NCBI GenBank assembly: GCA_030068075.1
Contig: CM057829.1
Coordinates: 81,031,132 to 81,095,131 of the forward strand
Source: Paguma larvata
Lineage: Eukaryota > Chordata > Mammalia > Carnivora > Viverridae
Length of the DNA: 64,000 bases
Direction of reading: 5' to 3'
Position 1 is the stretch's first letter. Each line of letters starts with the position of its first letter. Both the position numbers and the translations under genes were made by a program. Below are positions 1-8,391 of the stretch, piece by piece. The notes under the pieces were generated by a model. The model ran no database searches and was not told the origin of the DNA. It saw nothing but the letters and a program-made list of their open reading frames with translations.

Positions 1-100
1 AAAAAGAATTACCATATGATCCAGTAATTCCATTACTGGGTATTTATCCAAAGAAAATGAAAACAAATTCAATTCAAAAAAGTGTATTCACTGTTGTTTA

Positions 101-308
101 TTTTTTTATTTTTTTAATGTTTACTTATTTTTTGAGAGAGAGACAGAGTGTGAGCAAAGGAGGGGCAGAGAGAGAAGGAAACACAGAATGTGAAACAGAC
201 TCCAGGCTCCAAGCTGTCAGCACAGACTCCCAACATGGGTTCCAAATCACAGACTGCACGATCATGACTTGAGCCAAAGTCGGAGGCTTTGAGCCACCCG
301 GGTGCCCC
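101..308 (-). mobile_element. Felid-type tRNA-derived SINE (CAN-SINE), antisense
   Basis: Read on the minus strand it has the full SINE order: tRNA-like head (reverse of 'gagccacccgggtgcccc' at 291-308), middle block (near 'gatcatgacttgagcc'), CT-rich part and A-rich tail (T-rich at 101-122). It lies inside the L1, and the L1 text resumes on the other side. The flanks 'gtattcactgttgttta' (about 84-100) and 'gtatccttgttta' (about 312-324) look like a decayed target-site duplication. The head carries several substitutions, so this is not a young copy. Confidence 0.88.
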
Positions 309-370
309 TATGTATCCTTGTTTATTACAGCACTATTTACAATAGCCAAGGTATGGAAACAATACAAGGT

Positions 371-372
<2 letters not shown>

Positions 373-413
<41 letters not shown>

Positions 414-440
414 GTGTGTGTATTTATATACAATATTATA
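373..440. repeat. TA-rich microsatellite inside L1
   Basis: A run of TA units with interspersed TG and ATG units lies inside the L1 copy, just before the point where the L1 text resumes at 'attacttagcc'. It probably grew from the short TA stretch that L1 carries at this point. Length variation between individuals is likely. Confidence 0.9.
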
Positions 441-754
441 TATATATAATATTACTTAGCCATAAAAAAGAAGGAAAACTTCACATTTGCAACAACATGG
501 ATGGATGTAGAGGGTATAATGCTAAGTGAAATAAGTCAGACTGAGAAAGACAAGTATCACATAATTTCACACATATGTGGAATTGCAGAAACAAAATAAA
601 GAAAAAGAGAAACAAAAAAACAGACTCGTAAATGCAGAGAACAAACTGTGGGTTGTCTGAGGGGAGATGTGTGGGGAGTAGGTGAAATAGACAAAAAGGG
701 TTAAGAATACACTTATCATGATGAGCACGGAGTAATGCAAAAATTGTCGAATCA

Positions 755-967
755 GGGGCGCCTGGGTGGCTCAGTTGGTTAAGCGACCGACTTCGGCTCA
801 GGTCATGATCTCGCGGTCCGTGGGTTCAAGCCCCGCGTCGGGCTCTGTGCTGACAGCTCAGAGCCTGGAGCCTGCTTCAGATTCTGTGTCTCCCTCTCTC
901 TGCCCCTCCTCCAGTCATGATCTGTCTCTCTCTGTCTCAAAAATAAATAAACATTAAAAAAATTTTA
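755..967 (+). mobile_element. Felid-type CAN-SINE, sense, with target-site duplication
   Basis: A full-length copy that starts 'ggggcgcctgggtggctcag' at 755. It keeps recognisable RNA polymerase III promoter boxes: an A box (tggctcagttgg, 767-778) and a B box (ggttcaagccc, 823-833). The 3' end is 'aaaataaataaacattaaaa'. The flanks aaaaattgtcgaatca (739-754) and aaaaattgttgaatca (968-983) differ at one base, which defines the insertion cleanly. The copy sits in the 3' UTR of the L1 and is therefore younger than it. Confidence 0.95.
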
Positions 968-1098
968 AAAAATTGTTGAATCACTATAGTGTACACCTGA
1001 AACTAATATAGTGTACACCTTAAACAGTACGCTAATTATATTTCACTTAAAAATGTGCCCTCTTTTCTATTACAGTTACACCTTCTTCATATTGAATT

Positions 1099-1165
1099 TA
1101 TATATATATATATACATATATATACACTCATATATATGTATATATAAATATGAATTTATGTATAT
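1099..1165. repeat. TA-rich low-complexity stretch
   Basis: Imperfect TATA and ACATATAT units between the L1 tail and the next SINE. The tail of the following antisense SINE merges into it, so the SINE edge here is uncertain. Confidence 0.85.
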
Positions 1166-1168
1166 ATA

Positions 1169-1377
1169 TTTAATTTTTTAATATTAATTTTTTGAGAAAG
1201 AGGGAGACAATGCAAGTGGGGGAGACGCAGAGAAAGATGGACACACAGAATCCAAAGCAGGCTCCAGGATCCGAGCTGTCAGCACAGAGGCTGATACAGG
1301 ACTCAAACTCACAAATTGTGAGATCATGATCTGAGCTGAAGCAGGACGTTTCACCGACTGAGCCACCCAGACTCCCC
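1169..1377 (-). mobile_element. Felid-type CAN-SINE, antisense
   Basis: The minus strand shows the head (reverse of 'gagccacccagactcccc', ending at 1377), the middle block (reverse of 'gtgagatcatgatctgagc') and an A-rich tail merging with TA repeats near 1170. It carries many point changes and no clear target-site duplication, so it is a moderately old copy. Confidence 0.88.
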
Positions 1378-2400
1378 ATATAAAATTATATTTAATTTAA
1401 ACTCTGTTTCTATATCATTCTTGGCAAGATTAATTTTGGTTACTTTGCATAGTCTTATAGTTTTAAAATGGTAGTTTTTGAATTCCTACAGCTTATAATA
1501 TTCATGCATTTAATACCTATATCCAATCTAATATCATACTTACCTCTTTAAAAACAGGCAAAATTTCCCCTCTACCCCTGCCCCTCAGGAAACAAGCTTA
1601 CTGACGGAGAGGAGATTGCAGGCTGGGTCATCTCAAAGTCCCCTGGTCAGAGAGCTTGACCAAAAGGTCATTTAAAGCCACTGAATTTTTGGCGATGAGA
1701 ACCAACCAGAAATGCAGGCGGCACTTCCTGAGGGAAATCTTAGCATGAGTGGGAGAGAAGCAAACAGGCTGACAGCAGCTCTATTCCAGCTTTTCACACT
1801 GTGTGGCAGGAAGAAAAATGCATCAGAGTCAGGAATCTGAAGTGGTATCAGAACCACTGTAGTCCCTATAAAAGCAAGAGACTCTCTAGTCTAGTGGGAA
1901 ATTAGAGAAATAAATATGAGGACTCTAGTTACATGCTGTAAAACTGAATAGTAAAATAATTATGAAGTCAATGTACTTCTCTGCAAGATTACACAAAGTT
2001 GTGGATACTTTTCTCAGGCACTTAATAGACAGCGGTCATGTTTTGTCCTTTTACAATCAACATAGACGCATTTTTAAAAATATGAAATAAGTGAGACAAG
2101 GCTTTGTGTTTTTATCTGAAAAGTGTTAACTTTCTTCTTGATAAAAAAATTCTGGAAACATACTAAGCTATCCTACTGAAGGTTATGATCATTCTAAGAC
2201 TTACAAGGATTATCCTGGGGACAGAGATTCAGCCACATCCAGGATCAGCTTTGAAAACTTAGATGCAGATGGAGGGTGAGAAGTTATAATTTGTTAAATC
2301 CTGAAGGTTTTGCAACATAAATAGGAAATGAAGTATGAAGCGTTTGTGTAATTACAACACAGTATGACAAGCTCTATGTTAAAAAATATAAGTACAGGGT
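1378..2400. other. Unassigned DNA
   Basis: I see no repeat family, exon or RNA gene here. The part at about 1560-1860 is somewhat less AT-rich than its surroundings and contains 'ctataaaag' near 1865. A lone TATA-like string is not evidence of a promoter. Confidence 0.5.
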
Positions 2401-2613
2401 GGAGTTCCTGGGTGGCTCAGTCAGTGAAGCAAGTGACTTCGGCTCAGGTCATGATCTCATGGTCTGTGAGTTTGAGCCCTGCGTCAGGCTCTGTGCTGAA
2501 AGCTCAGAGCCTGGAGCCTGCTTCGGATTCTGGGTCTCCCTCTCTCTCCGTTCCTCCCTTGTTTGTGCTCTGTCTCTCCCTCTCTCTCAAAAGTAAATAA
2601 ACATATATATGTA
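2401..2613 (+). mobile_element. Felid-type CAN-SINE, sense
   Basis: Head 'ggagttcctgggtggctcag' from 2401, middle 'ctcaggtcatgatctcatgg', then 'gctcagagcctggagcctgcttcgg', a CT-rich stretch and 'aagtaaataaacata'. The flanks 'ataagtacagggt' and 'atatgcatagggt' (to about 2627) resemble a worn target-site duplication. Confidence 0.92.
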
Positions 2614-2629
2614 TATATGCATAGGGTGC

Positions 2630-3030
2630 ATAAAGAACTGCTATTCCAGCCGGAGTGGAGGAGAGAGGGCTGAGGAAGAAGGCAAAGCATGATCAAGAAG
2701 ACTTCTGAGTGGGTGTGACATCTCAGTTCAGTTTTGAATAATGAGAAGGAATTCTCTAGCCAGGGGTCTTAGTGCAAGAGGTGATGCACGAAATGTCTTA
2801 TGTGGCACTTTCGAGGATGCTTAAATGGCTAAGCATGGCCGCATGGTAAAACTTAGGGAGTCACAAAGGTTGAGTTTACAGACTTTGGCAGATACCATAT
2901 CATGAAAGCTTTTGGCTATGCTTTGGAATTTGAATTTTATCCTGAAGCCATTGGTGAGCCAGGAAAGGGTCTAATCGGTGACATTTTATGTTTAGCTCTT
3001 TAGGGTTTTTAGAGGTTTGAATTTTTTTTA
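2630..3030 (+). repeat. Old interspersed repeat, family A, copy 1
   Basis: The stretch at about 2860-2990 (reading '...gctatgctttggaatttgaattttatcctgaagccattggtgagcc...') is related, in the same orientation, to about 4680-4770 ('...catgttaaggtaaagattggcttttattctgagtgagatgggagcc...'). Both resemble a widespread, ancient mammalian repeat that I know from consensus text but cannot name with confidence. It is heavily decayed and the edges are estimates. Confidence 0.5.
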
Positions 3031-4180
3031 ATTCATCTTTCAGCAAGTAGAATATAAAGAGGATCAGAAGCCAAGCCAGCTAGGAGCCTAGAAGATGAGC
3101 CACCATAATCAAGATAAGAAATGATGGAGCTGATGAAGAGAGAAGCTACGGGGGGCTAACAGGAAGTGAGGAAGTGATGCAGCTGAGCATAGCTAAGAGT
3201 AACAGTGATGGGACTTGTTCGCCACTGGGTTGGGAGAGAAGGGGAAGAAAAGCAACAGATTGGGAAGCAGTAGTTTTAACCCCCTTAGTTTTGGGACACA
3301 AGGATTTTCCAGCTCCTGACCCATTGTACAGAATATCTGCAAGTGGGGATACCTCACTGTAGGCAAATTAAAGAATTGGTAGTAGTGATGGCTAATGTAT
3401 CTAGAGAATTCTTGGGAGGTTAGCCGGGAGGAGTTGCAGCTTCTCAGAAAAAAGGGGGAAGATAAAGATAGTACTTTTTCAACACATTTTCCTTCTCTTA
3501 TCTTTTGAGTCAGAAGGAAGAAATAAAAATGACTGAGGCTACAATCAGTATTCAACTAGACATATACTCTTAGAATAATCATGGACTTGTTGTCCTGCAA
3601 AAATAAATATTATAATTTTGGGTAATTTTTCTTCTCAGCTAGATATTTTCAGGTAAGGATTTGTCCTATATCATAGTAACACTGGAAGTGAGAAATAAAA
3701 AGGTATGTTGTGATATTAAATCTTTAAAGCCATCTTTAAATGGACAGTCAAGAGGATTCAAGACATATCCTTCTGCTTCCCAAACCAGACATACGAAGAC
3801 ATTGGAAAGAAAAGATCTCTTTTCTGTCTGTCCAAAGGAGTTGAGAGTGGGAAGTAGATTGACTGATGTCTAGGTTACACCTAAGTTAACTGAAATGGTC
3901 TGCTATTGTTGCAAAAGAAACTAATTGATGCTGATAAATGTATGAGTGGGTCAGAAGAAAACCTAGTTGGGCAAATTTATAAACCTGCATAAATACAAGA
4001 TGTATTGCAACATTTATGTATATATCCTTAATTAACAGTGCATAACCATCATGTCAAAATAAGAAATAAAAAAGGTAAATTAAAAAAAATTTAAAAATAA
4101 AGGCATCTTCTTTATGGCTTGTGAATTCAACTCAGCATATGATAATATTAATACAAAATTTCTAGGTTGTAATCAGTCAC
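3031..4180. other. Unassigned DNA
   Basis: The part to about 3180 may continue the repeat to its left. The rest shows no family I recognise and no coding signal. An A-rich low-complexity patch lies at about 4060-4100. A 120-codon minus-strand open frame at 3193-3555 has no recognisable domain and lies in AT-rich DNA. Confidence 0.45.
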
Positions 4181-5035
4181 AGAATTAATATTTATTGAAC
4201 ACACAAAATTTGTTAGGCTTTGTTCTAGAGGCTAAGGATGCAGCAGTGAACAAAACATCTAAAAATCTCTGACATCATAGAGCTTAAAATTCAGGGAAAG
4301 CACAGATAATAAATAAGATAAATGAGGAAAATAAATAGTATGTTAGATGATGGTCAATCCTGAAGGAAACATGAAGTCAAGAAAGGGGACAGGGAGTTTC
4401 AACAGGTGGCTAAAATTTTAGATAAAATGCCCATATCTGGTCTCATTGAAAATGTGATTTTTGGATAAAGACCCAAAAGAGGCTAATGAGTAAGCAGTAA
4501 AGGTATCTGATGGAAGAGCTTCTAAGGAGCGAGAGAAGCAAATGCAAAGGCCTTGAGATGGGAGTGTGTCCAATGAGTTCGAAGGACAGTGGGGACAGAA
4601 GGTGTGTGGGTAGAGAGAATGAGAGAAGGAAAAGTAAGATATGAGATCAGAGAGATAGTGTGTGGCCCACCAGGTAGGTCCAGGCATGTTAAGGTAAAGA
4701 TTGGCTTTTATTCTGAGTGAGATGGGAGCCATGGGAAGGTTTTTAGCAGAGAAATGATATGGTCTGACTCAAATTTTAACAAGATCACTCTGGCTGCTGT
4801 GCTATAAGGCTATGAGAGATAGAGAATAGAGATATAAGAATAAGGTTAGGAGATATAGAGCAGGGGTGAAAGCAGGGAGAAAATTACGGGGCATTTGCAA
4901 TTATTTAAGCAAGAAATGAGGGCAACTCCAAACTTGGAGAAAGAACGTGGCAGTGTGTAAGGTTAGAAGTGGTCAGTTTCTGGATATACTATTAAAGTTT
5001 CCATGTTAAGGGACAGGAGCCTAATTCAGAGAAGG
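4181..5035 (+). repeat. Old interspersed repeat, family A, copy 2
   Basis: It begins 'taatatttattgaacacac', runs through 'gaggctaaggatgcagcagtgaacaaaac' (about 4230-4256) and 'gcaaatgcaaaggccttgagatggg', and reaches 'gatcactctggctgctgtg' at about 4783-4801 and 'agaagtggtcagtttctgg' near 4965. This order matches an ancient dispersed mammalian repeat whose name I cannot fix. Its downstream part seems to be represented by the copy at 40590-42010. The 104-codon minus-strand frame inside it is not a gene. Confidence 0.6.
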
Positions 5036-5049
5036 GTATGTGGTAACCT

Positions 5050-5447
5050 AGGCCAAACCTGCCTTAGCTCCCTACACCATAAATTCCAAGGTCTGCAGCT
5101 GGTAAGCTAGATACCCAGGAGATCTGATGTGTAGTACCGGTCTCTAAGAGCCTGTGGGCTCAAGATCCAAGAAGATGTTTCAGTCTTAGTCCAAAGGCCA
5201 TGAAAGACCAATGTTCCAAGTCACATAGTCAGGCAGGGTTTCCTCTCCGCTTTTTGTTCTACTCAGATCTTCAAATGATTATATGAGTCGCATCCACCTT
5301 GAGGAAGACAGTGTGCCTTACTGTCTGTCTCTTCAAATGTTAATCTCATCCAGAAACACCTTCACAGGCACATTCAGAATAATGTTTGGCCAAATGCCTG
5401 GGCATCCTGTGGCTCATTCAAACTGACGTATAAATTAACCATCACAA
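5050..5447 (+). repeat. Old interspersed repeat, family B, copy 1
   Basis: The diagnostic 3' part is 'tcaaatgttaatctcatccagaaacaccttcacaggcacattcagaataatgtttggcc' (about 5333-5391), ending 'ataaattaaccatcaca' near 5444. The same text, diverged, recurs at 6555-6740 and 39052-39575. It is a well-known old mammalian repeat by appearance, but I do not know its class. Confidence 0.65.
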
Positions 5448-5769
5448 GACCAACTCTCATAGGCATCTTCTTAAAACATACTTAGTCTCCAAACAAAAAT
5501 AATAACACAGTCACAATTCTACCTAACATGATACAAGTATCTTGTATACAACTGAAAATATACCATCCCCTTTCCCAGAAGAGAAGGTAAAGTCCTTGCG
5601 TGATGTTCACTCTTCTCTCTGATATTCCATAACTAATTAACAATAGGTAAATATACTGTGATATAAAGTCAACACATCTTGTGCTACATGATGAAAGAAT
5701 ACAAAGGGAAGAAAAGAAAGATAATTACTTACACACGCACACACACACACACACATTTACAGCAAGATA
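5448..5769. other. Unassigned DNA between two old repeats
   Basis: No recognised element apart from an AC microsatellite at 5731-5755. It may be a diverged continuation of the flanking repeat. Confidence 0.4.
5731..5755. repeat. (AC)n microsatellite
   Basis: About twelve AC units with one GC interruption. Confidence 0.9.
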
Positions 5770-6554
5770 CAGAGGAAATACTCATGGCAGTTGTAGTCCT
5801 CATCGGTATAACTGGTTGTGTGGTCATAGCTGATATTTATCACTACCTCTCCAGTACCCATTCTGTATTACCTCCTGAAGTAATTACTTCGGCTGGTTGT
5901 GGTTCTTTTTTTTTTGGTGGGGTGACTCAAATCTTCATTGCTGAAGAGTCTAGGCCATTAGTAGTTCTACCTGGGTTGAGTTTTCCATTGTCCATAATCG
6001 CAGGAGATTGTAATACTAGAGACACCCTAGGGGATCTCCAGAAATACTCTTTCTTACCTCTGTTTTGGAGTAGTAATCCAATTTTCCTTGGTAGTCAGAA
6101 TTGATCATTCCAGCAAATGTAGTAACTCTCTTATTTTCCTGTTAATTCAGAGGCACGAGTTGCCAAAATGGCCGGGCAGCAATCTTAATTTCCAATTAAA
6201 TGGAATCATTGTTGTGTCTCCTGGTGGAAGTTCCTTCCACTGGAACTAAGACAAAGCTTAAGGTCATGGAAACAGGAAACAAAATTTTTGCTGGTGGATT
6301 ACTAAAGGCAATAATGAGTAATTCTATTTCTATTTCTAACTAAGATTTCTGGGCCTGTGAAACTGGCCGTGAGAGAAACAATACCATATAGGTGGAAAGA
6401 ATCTTGCCTCAAACCCTAGCTGGCATTGTACTTTAAAAGGTCATTCAACAATTCTATTATGCCAGCTGCTTCAGGATAGTGGGCAATATGATAAGACCAG
6501 TGAATTCCATTAGCATGGGCTCATTAGCATACTTCTCTTGCTTTGAAGTGAGTT
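5770..6554 (-). mobile_element. ERVL-type endogenous retrovirus internal relic, antisense
   Basis: The plus-strand text matches, in reverse, the internal region of class III (ERVL-like) endogenous retroviruses as I remember it. Landmarks are 'gttgtgtggtcatagc' near 5814, 'cccattctgtattacctcctgaag' near 5857, 'ggcacgagttgcc' near 6151 and 'cagctgcttcaggatagtgggcaatatgataagaccagtgaattccat' near 6463-6510. Stops and gaps are frequent, there is no open reading frame of viral length, and no paired LTRs were found beside it. It is a very old, dead fragment. The assignment rests on recalled consensus and needs a repeat search. Confidence 0.6.
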
Positions 6555-6740
6555 CTTTCTCCCTCAACCCTTTTGTTCTATTCAGATCTTCAACTGATTG
6601 GATGATGCCCAATGAGGAAGGGCAATCTGCTTCACTCAGTCTGCCAATTCAAATGTTGATCTCATTTAGAAATACTCTCACAAACATACCCAGAGTAATG
6701 TTTGGCCAAATGTCTATGCATAAAATTATCATCACACCAA
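6555..6740 (+). repeat. Old interspersed repeat, family B, copy 2 (3' part)
   Basis: It shares the text of copy 1: 'ttcaactgattggatgatgccc' (about 6589-6610), 'tcaaatgttgatctcatttagaaatac' (about 6650-6676), 'gtaatgtttggccaaatgtct' (about 6694-6714) and the ending 'aaattatcatcacacc'. Only the 3' half is present. It lies directly after the retroviral relic. Confidence 0.65.
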
Positions 6741-6764
6741 GCTTTGTCTGGCCTGATTTATGAA

Positions 6765-7920
6765 TGAATGTGCAGTCAGCAAGGAAACCATCAATGAAAT
6801 GAAAAGGCAACCTACTGAATGGGAGGAAATATTTACAAAGATAAGAGGTTAATATCCAAAATATATAAGAATGCATATAACTCAATAGCAAAAAAATAAA
6901 TAAAACGAAAAACAAAACAAAATCTAAATAAAACAAAACAAAAAGACTCTGATTAAATGGGCAGAGGACCTGAATAGACATTTTTCCAAAAAGATATACA
7001 GATGACTAATATCACTAATCATCAAGGAATTGCAAATCAAAACCATAGTGAGATATGAGCTCATACCTGTTAGAATTGTTATTATCAAAAAGATAAAAAA
7101 TAACAAGTGTTGACAACAATGTGCAGGAAAGGTAATAGCACACTGGTGGTAGGAATGTAAATAGGTGTAGCTACTATAGAAACAGTATGTAGACTTCTCA
7201 AAAAAATACAAACAGAACTACCATATGAGTGTAGCAATTTCACTTCTGGGTATTTATATGAAGAAAACAAAAACACTAATTCAAAAATTATATGCACCCC
7301 CGTGCTTATTGCAGCGTTATTTACAGTAGTAAAGACATGGAAACAGCCTAAGTATCCACCAACAGATAAATGGATAAAGAATATATATAGTTCAACCATA
7401 AAAAAGAATGAAATCTTTCCAGCTTTGCCATTGGAGGCAATATGGACAGAGAGCATTATGTTAAGTGAAAAAAGTCAGGCAGAGGAAGACAAATCCTGTA
7501 TGATCTCACTTATATGTGGAATATTTAAAGAAGAAGGAGACGGAGAAGGAGAAAGAGAAAGAGAAGAGGCAGCAGGTCATAGACAGAAAACAGACTGGTA
7601 GTTGCCAGAGGCTCAGGGTTGAGGCTGGATGAAATGTGTGAAAGAAGTCAAAAGGTACAAGTTTTCAGATGTAAAACAAGCCAGACAGATGTAATGTATA
7701 GCATGGTGACTATAGTTAATAATATAGTATTGTATATGTGAAAGTTGCTAATAGAGAAAATCTTAAAGTTTTCATCACAAGAGAAAAATTTAACTGTGTA
7801 TGGTGATAGATGTTAACTAGACTTATTGTGGTGATCATTTCACAATATATAGAAATATTGAATTATTACATTGTATGCCTGTAACTAATACAATGTTATA
7901 TGTTAATTATATCTCAAAAA
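6765..7920 (+). mobile_element. Old LINE-1 3' fragment, sense
   Basis: It runs from the late ORF2 region ('ggaggaaatatttacaaagataagaggttaatatccaaaatat' near 6820-6865) through 'tgggcagaggacctgaatagacatttttcc' near 6958-6987 and 'gggtatttatatgaag' to the 3' UTR and the tail 'gcctgtaactaatacaatgttatatgttaattatatctcaaaaaaag' (about 7877-7923). The ORF2 part has frameshifts and stops. It is 5' truncated. Its A-rich tail passes directly into the purine tract that follows, so the tract probably grew from this tail. Confidence 0.85.
7302..7530 (+). pseudogene. L1 ORF2 C-terminal remnant
   Basis: An open stretch whose translation begins MLIAALFTVVKTWKQPKYPP and includes IMLSEKSQAEEDKS. This corresponds to the C-terminal end of the L1 ORF2 protein, the region after the reverse transcriptase. 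It lacks the endonuclease and reverse transcriptase domains. The frame runs on into simple GA-rich sequence, which is not L1 coding sequence. It is a dead fragment. Confidence 0.75.
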
Positions 7921-8391
7921 AAGAAGCAGCAGCAAATAGGAAGGAGGAGGAGGAGGAGGAGGTGGTGAACCAGAAGAAGGAAGAGGAGGAGGAGATGGAA
8001 GGAGGAGGAAGAAGGGGGAGGAAGAGGTGGAGGGGGAAGAAGGAGAGAGAAGGAGGAAAGAAGAAGGTGGAGGAAATGGAATAGTAGGAGGGGGAGTGGG
8101 AGGGGAGGAGAGAAAGAGGAGAGGGGGTGGGGGAGGAGAGAAGGAGGAGAGGAAGAAGGGGAGGAGGACAACGAGAGGAGAGGGGAGGAGGAGGAGAAGG
8201 AGAAGGAGGAAGAGGGATAAGGCAAGGAGGGGGGAAGAGGGAGAGAGAAGGAGGAGAGAAGAGGTGGAGGAAATGGAGTAGTAGTAGGAGGAGGGGAGGA
8301 CAGGATAGAAGGAGGAGAGGAAGAGGGGGAAGAGGACAACGAGAGAAGAGGGGAGGAGGAGGAGGAGGAAGAGGAAGAGGTAGAACGGATA
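7921..8391 (+). repeat. Long purine tract (GGA/GAA-rich), about 470 bp
   Basis: Almost only A and G on the plus strand, built from GGAGGA, GAGGAA and GGGGA units with few pyrimidines. It contains an imperfect internal duplication: 'gtggaggaaatgga' at 8067 and again at 8264, and 'gacaacgagag' at 8167 and again at 8335. It begins at the A-rich tail of the L1 to its left. Open frames on both strands here (rich in E, K, R and G, or in S and P) reflect base bias and are not genes. Such mirror-symmetric tracts can form triplex or G-rich structures and tend to vary in length. Confidence 0.95.

Larger units (their letters stand above)
1..1056 (+). mobile_element. LINE-1 (L1) 3' end, sense, broken by two SINEs
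   Basis: The text follows the end of L1 ORF2 and its 3' UTR. Landmarks are the 'attactgggtatttatcc' segment at about 31-50, 'tttacaatagccaaggtatgg' at 337-357, 'gccataaaaaagaagg' near 459, 'aagtgaaataagtcagac' near 524 and the terminal 'gtacacctgaaactaatat' near 991. The copy enters from beyond the left edge, so its 5' extent is unknown. A SINE at 101-308 and another at 755-967 interrupt it, and a TA microsatellite lies inside. No intact ORF2 frame remains. It is an old, inactive copy. The right edge, in the A-rich tail near 1050, is approximate. Confidence 0.85.

Noticed and set aside
767..838. tRNA-like sequences at the SINE heads
   Set aside because: They keep pol III box motifs but lack a foldable full tRNA and are always fused to the SINE body, so they are SINE promoters and not tRNA genes.
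766..957. Recurrent short open frames beginning MAQLVKRPTSAQ or similar (also at 2364, 15161, 28856, 49615 and 63147)
   Set aside because: They are translations of the SINE head and recur wherever a SINE lies. They share no gene structure and are not proteins.
1860..1875. TATA-like string ctataaaag as a promoter
   Set aside because: A single short motif without a transcript, CpG island or downstream exon is expected by chance in AT-rich DNA.
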